Below, one piece after another: positions 1 to 6,954 of a stretch of 11,255 bases of DNA (the stretch's first letter is position 1; each line of letters starts with the position of its first letter). This DNA comes from an uncultured Bacteroidia bacterium (lineage in GTDB: Bacteria > Bacteroidota > Bacteroidia > Bacteroidales > UBA932). Both the position numbers and the translations under genes were made by a program. The notes below the pieces were generated by a model. It did no database searches and had not been told where the DNA came from. It saw nothing but the letters and a program-made list of their open reading frames with translations. The stretch lies in assembly GCA_902767465.1 (NCBI GenBank), contig CACXHM010000107.1, forward strand, positions 1-11,255, read 5' to 3'.

Positions 1-597
1 ACCGGAAAGGACGGAGTGTTCGATCCGGGTGAGAATTCCGTCGGCCTCACCATTGAAGGGGTAGGCGATGTAAATCTCCGGATGTCAATCTACTTCTTCG
101 AAAAACTCAATGCTGCCGGCATCCGCACCCATTACGTGAGCGCCAATCTCGACGACACCACAATGGAAGTGCTCCCGGCAAAAGTGTTCGGTCATGGTCT
201 TGAGGTTATTTGCCGTCATAAGGCTGTTGGAAGTTTCATCAAACGTTATGGCGAGTATATTGAGCCCGGAACCGATCTCCCTGCCTATGTCGAAATGACT
301 TTCAAGAACGACGCCAAGGGGGATCCGCTCGTTACCAAAGACGGTCTAATAGTACTTGGCATCATGAGTGCAGAGCAGTACGATGCAATCAAGGAGATGA
401 CACAGCGCATTACCGGGATTGTCGCCGACGACCTTAAAGAAAAGGGCCTAGTGCTTTATGATATCAAGTTTGAATTCGGATATGATGCCGATGGCAAGGT
501 TATGCTCATCGATGAGATTGCATCCGGAAACATGCGCGTGTATAAGGATGGCGAGTATATCGATCCTCTGACTCTCTCCAAACTTTTCTTTGCATGA
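1..597 (+). CDS. purC: SAICAR synthetase-like protein, copy 1 (5' partial)
   Basis: This is the 3' part of a phosphoribosylaminoimidazole-succinocarboxamide synthase, which joins CAIR and aspartate using ATP. The frame is open from base 1, so the true start lies upstream; the first in-frame start-like codon (GTG at 16) falls inside conserved sequence. By comparison with remembered E. coli PurC, at least 20 N-terminal residues are missing. Visible family features are RHKAVGS (nt 214-234, in place of the usual RNxAAGS), the intact KND...GDP segment (nt 304-327) and LYDIKFEFG (nt 454-480). The C-terminus reads DEIASGNMRVY and ends at LSKLFFA, where the E. coli type has a PDxxRLW motif and 20-30 more residues. 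This looks like a coherent divergent subtype rather than decay. The TGA overlaps the purE ATG by four bases. A second, more E. coli-like purC lies at 4868-5590. The family is certain; which copy makes SAICAR in the cell is not. Confidence 0.88.
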   Translation, partial: TGKDGVFDPGENSVGLTIEGVGDVNLRMSIYFFEKLNAAGIRTHYVSANLDDTTMEVLPAKVFGHGLEVICRHKAVGSFIKRYGEYIEPGTDLPAYVEMTFKNDAKGDPLVTKDGLIVLGIMSAEQYDAIKEMTQRITGIVADDLKEKGLVLYDIKFEFGYDADGKVMLIDEIASGNMRVYKDGEYIDPLTLSKLFFA

Positions 598-1064
598 GCA
601 GGGTGGCTGTCATAATGGGGAGCGCCAGCGACTGGGAGGTTATGTCTCCGGCATGCTCTACGCTCGAAGAGTTCGGCATTCCCTACGAGAAGCGTGTTTT
701 GAGTGCCCATCGCAATCCCGGACCTCTTGCAGACTATGTCAAGGCTGCGCGGGATAATGGCATCGAGATAATTATAGCCGGTGCCGGAGGGGCTGCGCAT
801 CTGCCTGGAGTGATCGCCGCTCTCACCACGCTGCCTGTGATTGGGGTGCCGGTCAAGTCCAAGGCTCTGAATGGTTTGGATTCATTGCTCTCGATAGTGC
901 AGATGCCGTCCGGAATACCCGTGGCAACCATGGCTATAGACGGATCCAGGAATGCTGCCCTCTATGCGGTGTCCATACTCGCCCTGAGTGACGACGGACT
1001 CTCGGCCAGACTGCAGGAATTCCGCAAGGCACAGAGTGACAAGGTCCTGAATACGATAATTTAA
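594..1064 (+). CDS. purE: N5-carboxyaminoimidazole ribonucleotide mutase, class I PurE
   Basis: The product moves the carboxyl group of N5-CAIR to carbon 4 to give CAIR, the substrate of PurC. The 156-residue protein is close to a full-length class I PurE. It starts with VAVIMGSASDW, the nucleotide-binding loop, and continues with SAHRNP, where His39 matches the E. coli active-site His45. It then has AGAGGAAHLPG, PVIGVPV and DSLLSIVQMPSGIPVAT, all hallmarks of the family. The ATG lies within the stop codon of the preceding purC-like gene (ATGA), so translation is probably coupled; no ribosome binding site is visible. Class I enzymes normally need PurK to make N5-CAIR. No purK is present here, so it is either elsewhere or absent. 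The gene is followed at once by a strong hairpin with a T-run. Confidence 0.96.
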   Translation: MSRVAVIMGSASDWEVMSPACSTLEEFGIPYEKRVLSAHRNPGPLADYVKAARDNGIEIIIAGAGGAAHLPGVIAALTTLPVIGVPVKSKALNGLDSLLSIVQMPSGIPVATMAIDGSRNAALYAVSILALSDDGLSARLQEFRKAQSDKVLNTII

Positions 1065-1067
1065 GAA

Positions 1068-1103
1068 TATGCCCACCTGCACCGGTGGGCATACACTTTT
1101 TTT
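1068..1103 (+). terminator. Terminator-like hairpin between purE and purL
   Basis: A perfect 10-bp stem (TATGCCCACC at 1068-1077 pairs with GGTGGGCATA at 1084-1093) encloses a six-base loop. Three bases later come seven T's (1097-1103). The purE stop is at 1062-1064 and the purL ATG is at 1107, so there is no room for a new promoter between the T-run and purL. The shape is that of an intrinsic terminator. In the middle of an operon it more likely causes partial termination, acts as an attenuator or marks an RNA processing site. No competing antiterminator pairing was obvious by eye. Confidence 0.75.
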
Positions 1104-1106
1104 GAT

Positions 1107-4100
1107 ATGAACGCCAAACGTCTATTCGTAGAAAAAAAAGAATTGTTCCGTGTGGAAGCGGACAGCCTCCGCGCCGAACTGAACGAGAACCTGTCGTTGA
1201 ATCTCAAGGAACTGAGGCTCATCAATGTGTACGATCTTTTCGGCTTCAGCGATGCCCTTCTGCAGGAATGCCGCTACCGGGTTTTCGGTGAAGTCGTAAC
1301 GGATAATGTAAGCGACTCGCTGCACCTGGCCGGCAAGAAATATCTCGCTGTCGAGTATATTCCCGGGCAGTTTGACCAGCGTGCATCTTCCGCAGTGGAC
1401 TGTGTGCATCTGATCGACCCTTCGGCAGATATCACCATCAAAAGTTCCAGACTGCTGATATTCGAAGATGACACGCCGGATCCAGTGGTAGAGAAGGTCG
1501 CTCATTATTTTATCAATCCCGTTGAATGCCGACGCAAGGATCTCGGCAAGCTTGGCATCGCGGAACAGGCGGATGTAAAACCTCTGGAAGACCTTTCCGG
1601 CTTTACGGCTATGCCGGAGGATGAATATGCGTCTTTCTGCCATTCGCACGGCCTTGCCATGAATGTGGATGACCTTCGCGAGGTGGTGAAGTATTTCCGG
1701 GGGGAAGGACGCGTCCCCACAGAGACGGAACTCCGAATTCTCGACACCTACTGGAGCGACCACTGCCGCCATACAACCTTCACTTCTGAACTCGAGGAGA
1801 TTACGATAGATGAATCTTTCATAAAGTCGGAACTGGAAGATTCCCTTGCCCTCTTTGCAAAGATGAGGGAAGATCTGGGACGCGGCGGGAAGCCCGTGTG
1901 CCTGATGGAACTCGCTACCATAGGTGCGAGGTGGCTCAGGAAGCAGGGAAAACTCGACGATCTGGAAATCAGTGAAGAGAACAATGCCTGCAGCATATAT
2001 GTCAACGTGGATGTAGACGGGCAGATTCAGAAATGGCTGCTGCAGTTCAAGAACGAGACCCACAACCATCCTACCGAAATTGAACCTTTCGGAGGTGCCG
2101 CAACCTGCCTGGGCGGTGCAATACGTGACCCTTTGTCGGGAAGGGCTTATGTATATCAGGCCATGCGCGTGACCGGTGCGGGAGATATCAGGACCGCTGT
2201 CGCTGACACCATACCCGGCAAACTTCCCCAGAGGCTTATCAGCCGCAAGGCGGCCGGAGGATATTCCAGCTATGGTAACCAGATAGGGCTTGCAACTACG
2301 CACGTGAGGGAAATCTATTCGGAGGGATATACTGCAAAACGGATGGAGATAGGTGCGGTCGTGGGTGCTGTCAGGGCTTCCGACGTGCGTCGGGAAAGGC
2401 CTGTCCCCGGTGATGCCGTACTGCTGCTGGGAGGTCGTACCGGTCGCGACGGTATCGGCGGTGCGACCGGATCTTCAAAGGAGCATACGGAAGCATCCCT
2501 CGAGACCTGCGGCAGTGAAGTACAGAAGGGAAATGCTCCCGAAGAGCGTCAGATTCAACGTCTCTTCCGGCGTCCCGAAGTAACCCGCCTGATAAAGAAG
2601 AGCAATGATTTCGGTGCGGGAGGAGTGAGCGTGGCAATCGGAGAACTGGCCGACGGCCTCGATATACATCTCGACAGGGTACCCGTAAAATATGCGGGGC
2701 TTAACGCAACTGAGCTTGCCATAAGCGAATCGCAGGAAAGGATGGCGGTCGTTGTGGAAGCGAAGGATGTGGATGTTTTCAGCGCATTGTGTGCCGCCGA
2801 CAATGTTGAGGTTACGCATGTGGCGGATGTGACAGATACGGGCAGGATGCGAATGTACAACGGCGACAGTCTGGTATGCGACCTTTCAAGGGAATTTATC
2901 GACAGCGCCGGTGCGAAGCATTTTGCCTGCGCTGAGATATCGGCGGTAGAGAATCGCAATCCCTTCGAACGCAAAGCGGAAGGATCAACGCTTGCCGAGA
3001 AGGTGAAGAATGTGATGGGGTCTGCAAATGTGGCTTCGCAGAAAGGTCTGGTGGAGATGTTCGATTCCACCATAGGCCGTTCCACTGTGCTGATGCCCTA
3101 CGGCGGATGCAGGCAGGCTACCGAGACACAGGTCTCGGTTCAGAAGCTTCCCGTTTCCGGATATACAGAGACCGCAAGTGTCATGGCATGGGGATACAAT
3201 CCCGACATAGCCCTGTGGAGCCCGTATCATTCAGCGGCTTATGCTGTGGTGGAAGCATGTACCAAGGTGGCATGTTCCGGTGCGGACTGGTCCGGAATGC
3301 GCTTCTCCTATCAGGAGTATTTTGAAAGGATGACTTCCGATCCTCACAGCTGGGGCAAGCCTCTAAGCGCCCTTCTGGGAGCCCTGAAGATGCAGGCGGC
3401 CCTCGGTCTGCCGTCCATAGGAGGCAAAGATTCCATGAGCGGCACTTTCGAGCACCTTCATGTTCCTCCGACCCTGGTGGCTTTCGGCATCACGACTGTC
3501 GATGCGGGGAGGGTGATCTCTCCCGAATTCAAGAAGGCCGGAAACAGCATCTGGCTGATTCGTCATACGCCTCTTCCCAATTATATGCCCGACACGGATG
3601 CACTCAAGCGTAATTGGAATTACCTCGGTTCCCAGATAGGATCCGGACGCATCGTGAGCGCCTGGTCGCTTTCATACGGCGGTGTTGCGGAAGGACTCGT
3701 GAAGATGAGCCTTGGCAACGGCCTCGGGGTTAAAGTGTCCTGCCCCGAAGATGAACTCTTCTCGCTGGGTTATGGTTCGGTACTCGTGGAGAGCACGGAG
3801 CCGCTTGATTATCCCGCCGCTGAACTGCTCGGCGAAGTGACCGCCGGAGACTTCTGCATAAATGGATGCGAGATGTCGCTGGATGCGCTTGAGGAGGCCT
3901 ATGAAGGGCGTTACTTCAAGTTGTATCCTCCCAGGGTTCAAAATATTGTTCCCGGCAGCGGTGCCCGCCTCCGGCCCTCCGCGCCGGGCAAAGGGCCGGG
4001 TGGTGACCCACAAGGGGCCGACCATCCCGGCATTGCCCGTCCGGTTAATCCGAGCACCGCTGCCGGAAACGCCGGATTGACCTATCCCGGCGATCCGGTG

Positions 4101-4871
4101 GAGCATCCGGTCGTGTGTATGCCGGTTTTCCCTGGCACTAACTGCGACTACGACACTGCCAAGGCATTCCGTACGGCCGGGGCGGAGGTGCAGCCTTTTA
4201 TATTCCGTAATCTTACCCCGGAGGATGTGCTGCAATCCATCGACTTGCTTTCGGAACGCATTTCTCGCAGTCATATCCTTGCTTTCTGCGGTGGATTCTC
4301 GTCGGGAGATGAGCCGGACGGAAGCGGTAAGTTCATTGCGGATGTCATCACCAATGCAAAGGTGAGCGCCGCTATTGCCGGTCTGCTTTCCAGAGGAGGG
4401 CTGATACTTGGTATCTGCAATGGTTTCCAGGCTCTCGTCAAAAGCGGATTGCTCCCTTATGGAAAACCCGGCTGCGTGACAGAATCGTCGCCGACGCTTT
4501 TCCGAAACGACATCAACCGTCATATTTCCCTTATTGCCACTACCGAAGTGACCTCGGTAAATTCTCCCTGGCTGTCTTCTTTTAAATTAGGTGAAAGGCA
4601 CGCCATCGCTTTCAGCCACGGAGAAGGAAAATTCGTGGTGGGAGAAGAACTTGCACGGGAATTGTTTGCCAACGGTCAGGTTGCTTTCTGCTATGTGGAC
4701 AATCCCAACGGTTCCGATTATGACATAGAAGGAATCCTAAGCCCCGACGGGCATATCCTCGGTAAGATGGGACATAGTGAACGCTATGAGCGCAATCTTT
4801 TCAAAAATATATCGGGGAACTGCAGTCAGCCTATATTTGAGAACGCTGTGAATTATTTCAGAAAGATATGA
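1107..4871 (+). CDS. purL: Phosphoribosylformylglycinamidine synthase, fused synthetase-glutaminase form
   Basis: The enzyme converts FGAR, glutamine and ATP to FGAM. At 1254 residues it is the single-chain form combining PurS-like, synthetase and glutaminase parts. The N-terminus (RLFVEKKELF) resembles the clostridial long PurL more than the E. coli one. Synthetase motifs include YWSDHCRHTTF, ETHNHP (317-322) and GGKDSMSG. The C-terminal glutaminase domain starts near residue 1000 (VVCMPVFPGTNCDYD). It has a GICNG nucleophile elbow with Cys1104, SHGEGKF, and GHSE with His1223 and Glu1225, so its triad looks complete. The interdomain linker carries a GC-rich repeat at residues 957-979 that is also found in purM; see the repeat entries. 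The start has no Shine-Dalgarno sequence and sits three bases after a hairpin T-run. The stop overlaps the next purC start by four bases. Confidence 0.97.
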   Translation: MNAKRLFVEKKELFRVEADSLRAELNENLSLNLKELRLINVYDLFGFSDALLQECRYRVFGEVVTDNVSDSLHLAGKKYLAVEYIPGQFDQRASSAVDCVHLIDPSADITIKSSRLLIFEDDTPDPVVEKVAHYFINPVECRRKDLGKLGIAEQADVKPLEDLSGFTAMPEDEYASFCHSHGLAMNVDDLREVVKYFRGEGRVPTETELRILDTYWSDHCRHTTFTSELEEITIDESFIKSELEDSLALFAKMREDLGRGGKPVCLMELATIGARWLRKQGKLDDLEISEENNACSIYVNVDVDGQIQKWLLQFKNETHNHPTEIEPFGGAATCLGGAIRDPLSGRAYVYQAMRVTGAGDIRTAVADTIPGKLPQRLISRKAAGGYSSYGNQIGLATTHVREIYSEGYTAKRMEIGAVVGAVRASDVRRERPVPGDAVLLLGGRTGRDGIGGATGSSKEHTEASLETCGSEVQKGNAPEERQIQRLFRRPEVTRLIKKSNDFGAGGVSVAIGELADGLDIHLDRVPVKYAGLNATELAISESQERMAVVVEAKDVDVFSALCAADNVEVTHVADVTDTGRMRMYNGDSLVCDLSREFIDSAGAKHFACAEISAVENRNPFERKAEGSTLAEKVKNVMGSANVASQKGLVEMFDSTIGRSTVLMPYGGCRQATETQVSVQKLPVSGYTETASVMAWGYNPDIALWSPYHSAAYAVVEACTKVACSGADWSGMRFSYQEYFERMTSDPHSWGKPLSALLGALKMQAALGLPSIGGKDSMSGTFEHLHVPPTLVAFGITTVDAGRVISPEFKKAGNSIWLIRHTPLPNYMPDTDALKRNWNYLGSQIGSGRIVSAWSLSYGGVAEGLVKMSLGNGLGVKVSCPEDELFSLGYGSVLVESTEPLDYPAAELLGEVTAGDFCINGCEMSLDALEEAYEGRYFKLYPPRVQNIVPGSGARLRPSAPGKGPGGDPQGADHPGIARPVNPSTAAGNAGLTYPGDPVEHPVVCMPVFPGTNCDYDTAKAFRTAGAEVQPFIFRNLTPEDVLQSIDLLSERISRSHILAFCGGFSSGDEPDGSGKFIADVITNAKVSAAIAGLLSRGGLILGICNGFQALVKSGLLPYGKPGCVTESSPTLFRNDINRHISLIATTEVTSVNSPWLSSFKLGERHAIAFSHGEGKFVVGEELARELFANGQVAFCYVDNPNGSDYDIEGILSPDGHILGKMGHSERYERNLFKNISGNCSQPIFENAVNYFRKI
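3952..4066 (+). repeat. 13-bp inverted repeat bracketing the GC-rich repeat in purL
   Basis: CCGGCAGCGGTGC at 3952-3964 is the exact reverse complement of GCACCGCTGCCGG at 4054-4066. The 89 bases between the arms contain the 69-bp GC-rich repeat (3975-4043). The whole 115-base block lies in the PurL linker between the synthetase and glutaminase domains and keeps the reading frame. It may mark the true ends of an inserted element or be a separate nested palindrome. The purM copies do not have this flank. Confidence 0.7.
3975..4043 (+). repeat. 69-bp in-frame GC-rich palindromic repeat, purL copy
   Basis: These 23 codons encode PurL residues 957-979, a Pro/Gly-rich peptide beginning PSAPGKGPGGDPQG and ending HPGIARP. 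It matches the first purM copy (7978-8046) at 66 of 69 bases without gaps, in the same orientation and reading frame. The three differences (GGT/GGC, CCA/CCG, CAA/CAG) are all silent. Its ends can pair: CGGGCAA with TTGCCCG, then GCCGGG with CCCGGC. GC content is about 75%, well above the surrounding gene. It lies in a linker, where an insertion is likely to be tolerated. Confidence 0.9.
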
Positions 4872-5590
4872 TAAAAAAAGAACTGGTCTTCGACGGAAAC
4901 GAGAAGCAGGTCTATGCGACCGACGATCCAAATAAGGTCATTTTCCACTATAAGGATGTGACACTGGCGTACAATAGCATCAAGCGCGCCCGTTTTGACG
5001 GGAAAGGCGTACTCACGAATCGCATTTCAGCGATTCTGCTGGGTTATCTGAATCAGAACGGAGTCCGCACTCACTTCATTGAACAGACCGGTGACAGGGA
5101 ACAGCTCTGCCGCAAGATAGATGTCATCCCTATCGAAGTATTCTGGCGCAAAAGGATAGCGGGATCCCTTGCTGTCCGCCTTGGGGTCGAGGATGGCTTC
5201 TGTCCGGGAAACATCATCGTCGATCTGCAATATAACGATGATGCTTTGGAAGATCCTATCATCAACAAGCACCACGCCGTAGCGCTGAGACTCGCTTCTT
5301 ACGATGAACTGGATATCATGATTGCCGTTGCACGCAAGGCCGGTGCCCTTCTTGAAGGCCTTTTCCACAAAGCCGGAATTGAACTGGTAGATATGAAGCT
5401 GGAATTCGGCCGGGCCTCCGACAATGGTGAACTCATCCTCTCGGATGAAATCAGCCCCGATACATGCCGCCTTTGGGATGAAGCGACAGGGGAGCGCATG
5501 GATAAAGACCGTTTCCGCTTGGATCTGAGCGATGTGGTCGCATCGTATCGTACTGTTTTGGAAAGACTGGAAAACATTGTAGCAAAGTAA
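4868..5590 (+). CDS. purC: SAICAR synthetase, copy 2
   Basis: This 240-residue protein has the normal PurC length and is closer to the E. coli/Bacillus enzyme than copy 1 at 1-597. It opens with ELVFDGNEKQVYATDD, the usual nucleotide-binding N-terminus. It keeps R94...AGS (98-100), DMKLEFG, and SPDTCRLW with Asp198 and Arg201, and ends with the DKDRFR helix region. Two normally conserved spots are changed: the VRN motif reads WRK (93-95), and KND near 123-125 reads NDD. These changes leave some doubt about its catalytic efficiency. The ATG overlaps the purL stop (ATGA), and purF starts two bases after its TAA. Having two PurC paralogues in one operon is unusual; they may differ in substrate, work as a mixed oligomer, or one may be partly redundant. 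Confidence 0.92.
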   Translation: MIKKELVFDGNEKQVYATDDPNKVIFHYKDVTLAYNSIKRARFDGKGVLTNRISAILLGYLNQNGVRTHFIEQTGDREQLCRKIDVIPIEVFWRKRIAGSLAVRLGVEDGFCPGNIIVDLQYNDDALEDPIINKHHAVALRLASYDELDIMIAVARKAGALLEGLFHKAGIELVDMKLEFGRASDNGELILSDEISPDTCRLWDEATGERMDKDRFRLDLSDVVASYRTVLERLENIVAK

Positions 5591-5592
5591 AT

Positions 5593-6951
5593 ATGGGTGT
5601 TCTTGCAGTTTATGGCGTCAAAGATGCCTCGACCTACATTTATTATGGCCTCCACAACCTTCAGCACCGCGGACAGGAGGGAGGAGGCATCGCAACTTTC
5701 GACGAGCAGGGAAAGTCGTACCGGTATCGCGGGCAGGGCCTGCTGAGCGAGATTTTTACCAATGGCGAAATATCTGGACTGAAGGGGTCGATGGGTGTTG
5801 GCAGCGTTAAGTATGCAAATGCCTCCAAGGGAGGACCTGAAAACGTCGAGCCGCTTTATTTCCGGCACAAGAGCGGGAACTTTGTGGTAGCCGGCGAAGG
5901 TAATTTGGTGAATGCCAGGCAGATTGCCGATTATCTCGAGAAGCATGGTACCATCTTCCAAACCGATACCGACAGCGAACTCCTTGCACATCTGATAAAG
6001 AAAAACTATAACGAAGACCGCATAGAGCGAATTTTGAAGGCGCTAAATATGATGGAGGGCGGTTTCTCCTTTGTGATAATGACCAGGAGCCGTGTGTATG
6101 CGTGCCGCGACAAATATGGTATCAAGCCTCTGTGCATCGGACGCCTTGGAGATGGTTACGTGGTAAGCAGCGAGTCCTGCGCTTTTGGAATCATGGGCGC
6201 GGAGTTCATCCGGGACGTAAAACCGGGCGAGGTCGTCTCGTTCGATGAAAACGGGATGCGCAGTACCCTGTATTCCCGATTCTCCCGTCATCGTATGTGC
6301 GCCATGGATTACATCTACTTCGCCCGCCCGGACAGCGATATTGACGGATGCAATGTCCATGCTTACCGCAAAGAAGCCGGAAGACGCCTCTATCGTGAGT
6401 GCCCGGCTGACGCAGATATCGTGATAGGCGTTCCCGAATCCGGCCTGAGCGCCGCAATAGGCTATGCCGAAGAAAGCGGAATTCCTTTCGAAATGGGTCT
6501 GGTAAAGCACAAATATGTCGGCCGTACATTTATCCAACCGGTTCAGAGCATGCGTGAACTGGGAGTCAAGATGAAGCTTTCACCGGTACGCAGCATCGTG
6601 AACGGAAAGCGCATTGCCCTTGTCGATGATTCTATAGTCCGTGGAACTACCTCTCTGAAGATAGTAAAACTGCTCCGTGAGGCGGGGGCTGCCGAAGTGC
6701 ATGTCCGCATTGCCAGTCCCATGATGCGTTTCACATGCCATTACGGAGTGGATACTTCCACACCGGAGGAGCTTCTCTGCTCGCACCGCACTCTGGAAGA
6801 GGCCTGCAAAGCCATTGAGGCTGACTCACTTGGATACCTCAGCCCGGAATCTACCCGGGATTCTTGTTTTGGATGTGCGGATCCCTGCCAGGCATGTTTT
6901 ACCGGCGAGTATCCTACCCTGCTTTATGATGACGCAGTAACTAAAGATTAA
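5593..6951 (+). CDS. purF: Amidophosphoribosyltransferase with degenerate glutaminase site
   Basis: PurF makes phosphoribosylamine from PRPP, the first committed step of the pathway. The 452-residue product aligns throughout with the Bacillus-type enzyme. The phosphoribosyltransferase half has the PRPP loop ALVDDSIVRGTTS (342-354). Cysteines that match the B. subtilis iron-sulfur ligands are kept: Cys236, Cys382 and a C-terminal cluster at 425, 428, 432 and 435. The glutaminase half keeps QHRGQE (Arg26, Gly27) and Asp127. However, the catalytic Cys1 position is the initiator Met (MGVLAVYG instead of MCGVFGI), Arg73 is Lys, Thr76 is Asn, and the HNGN oxyanion motif reads GEGN (101-104). No upstream in-frame start supplies a CG motif. 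I infer an enzyme that uses free ammonia or a partner glutaminase. It lies two bases after purC2 and three bases before purM. Confidence 0.93.
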   Translation: MGVLAVYGVKDASTYIYYGLHNLQHRGQEGGGIATFDEQGKSYRYRGQGLLSEIFTNGEISGLKGSMGVGSVKYANASKGGPENVEPLYFRHKSGNFVVAGEGNLVNARQIADYLEKHGTIFQTDTDSELLAHLIKKNYNEDRIERILKALNMMEGGFSFVIMTRSRVYACRDKYGIKPLCIGRLGDGYVVSSESCAFGIMGAEFIRDVKPGEVVSFDENGMRSTLYSRFSRHRMCAMDYIYFARPDSDIDGCNVHAYRKEAGRRLYRECPADADIVIGVPESGLSAAIGYAEESGIPFEMGLVKHKYVGRTFIQPVQSMRELGVKMKLSPVRSIVNGKRIALVDDSIVRGTTSLKIVKLLREAGAAEVHVRIASPMMRFTCHYGVDTSTPEELLCSHRTLEEACKAIEADSLGYLSPESTRDSCFGCADPCQACFTGEYPTLLYDDAVTKD

Positions 6952-6954
6952 ATT

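Noticed and set aside
520..597. Possible C-terminal truncation of the first PurC
   Set aside because: The shorter end (SGNMRVY...LSKLFF) reads as an ordered subtype of the family, and the stop is neatly coupled to purE, so it is not called a pseudogene.
1122..2303. Long open frame (393 codons) on the minus strand opposite purL
   Set aside because: It lies wholly antisense to conserved PurL coding sequence, has no recognisable protein motif, and is a by-product of the codon pattern of the + strand gene.
3672..4523. Minus-strand open frame of 283 codons across the purL linker repeat
   Set aside because: No family signal; it is opposite the PurL C-terminal half, including its glutaminase nucleophile region. 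Stops are rare partly because the repeat is GC-rich.
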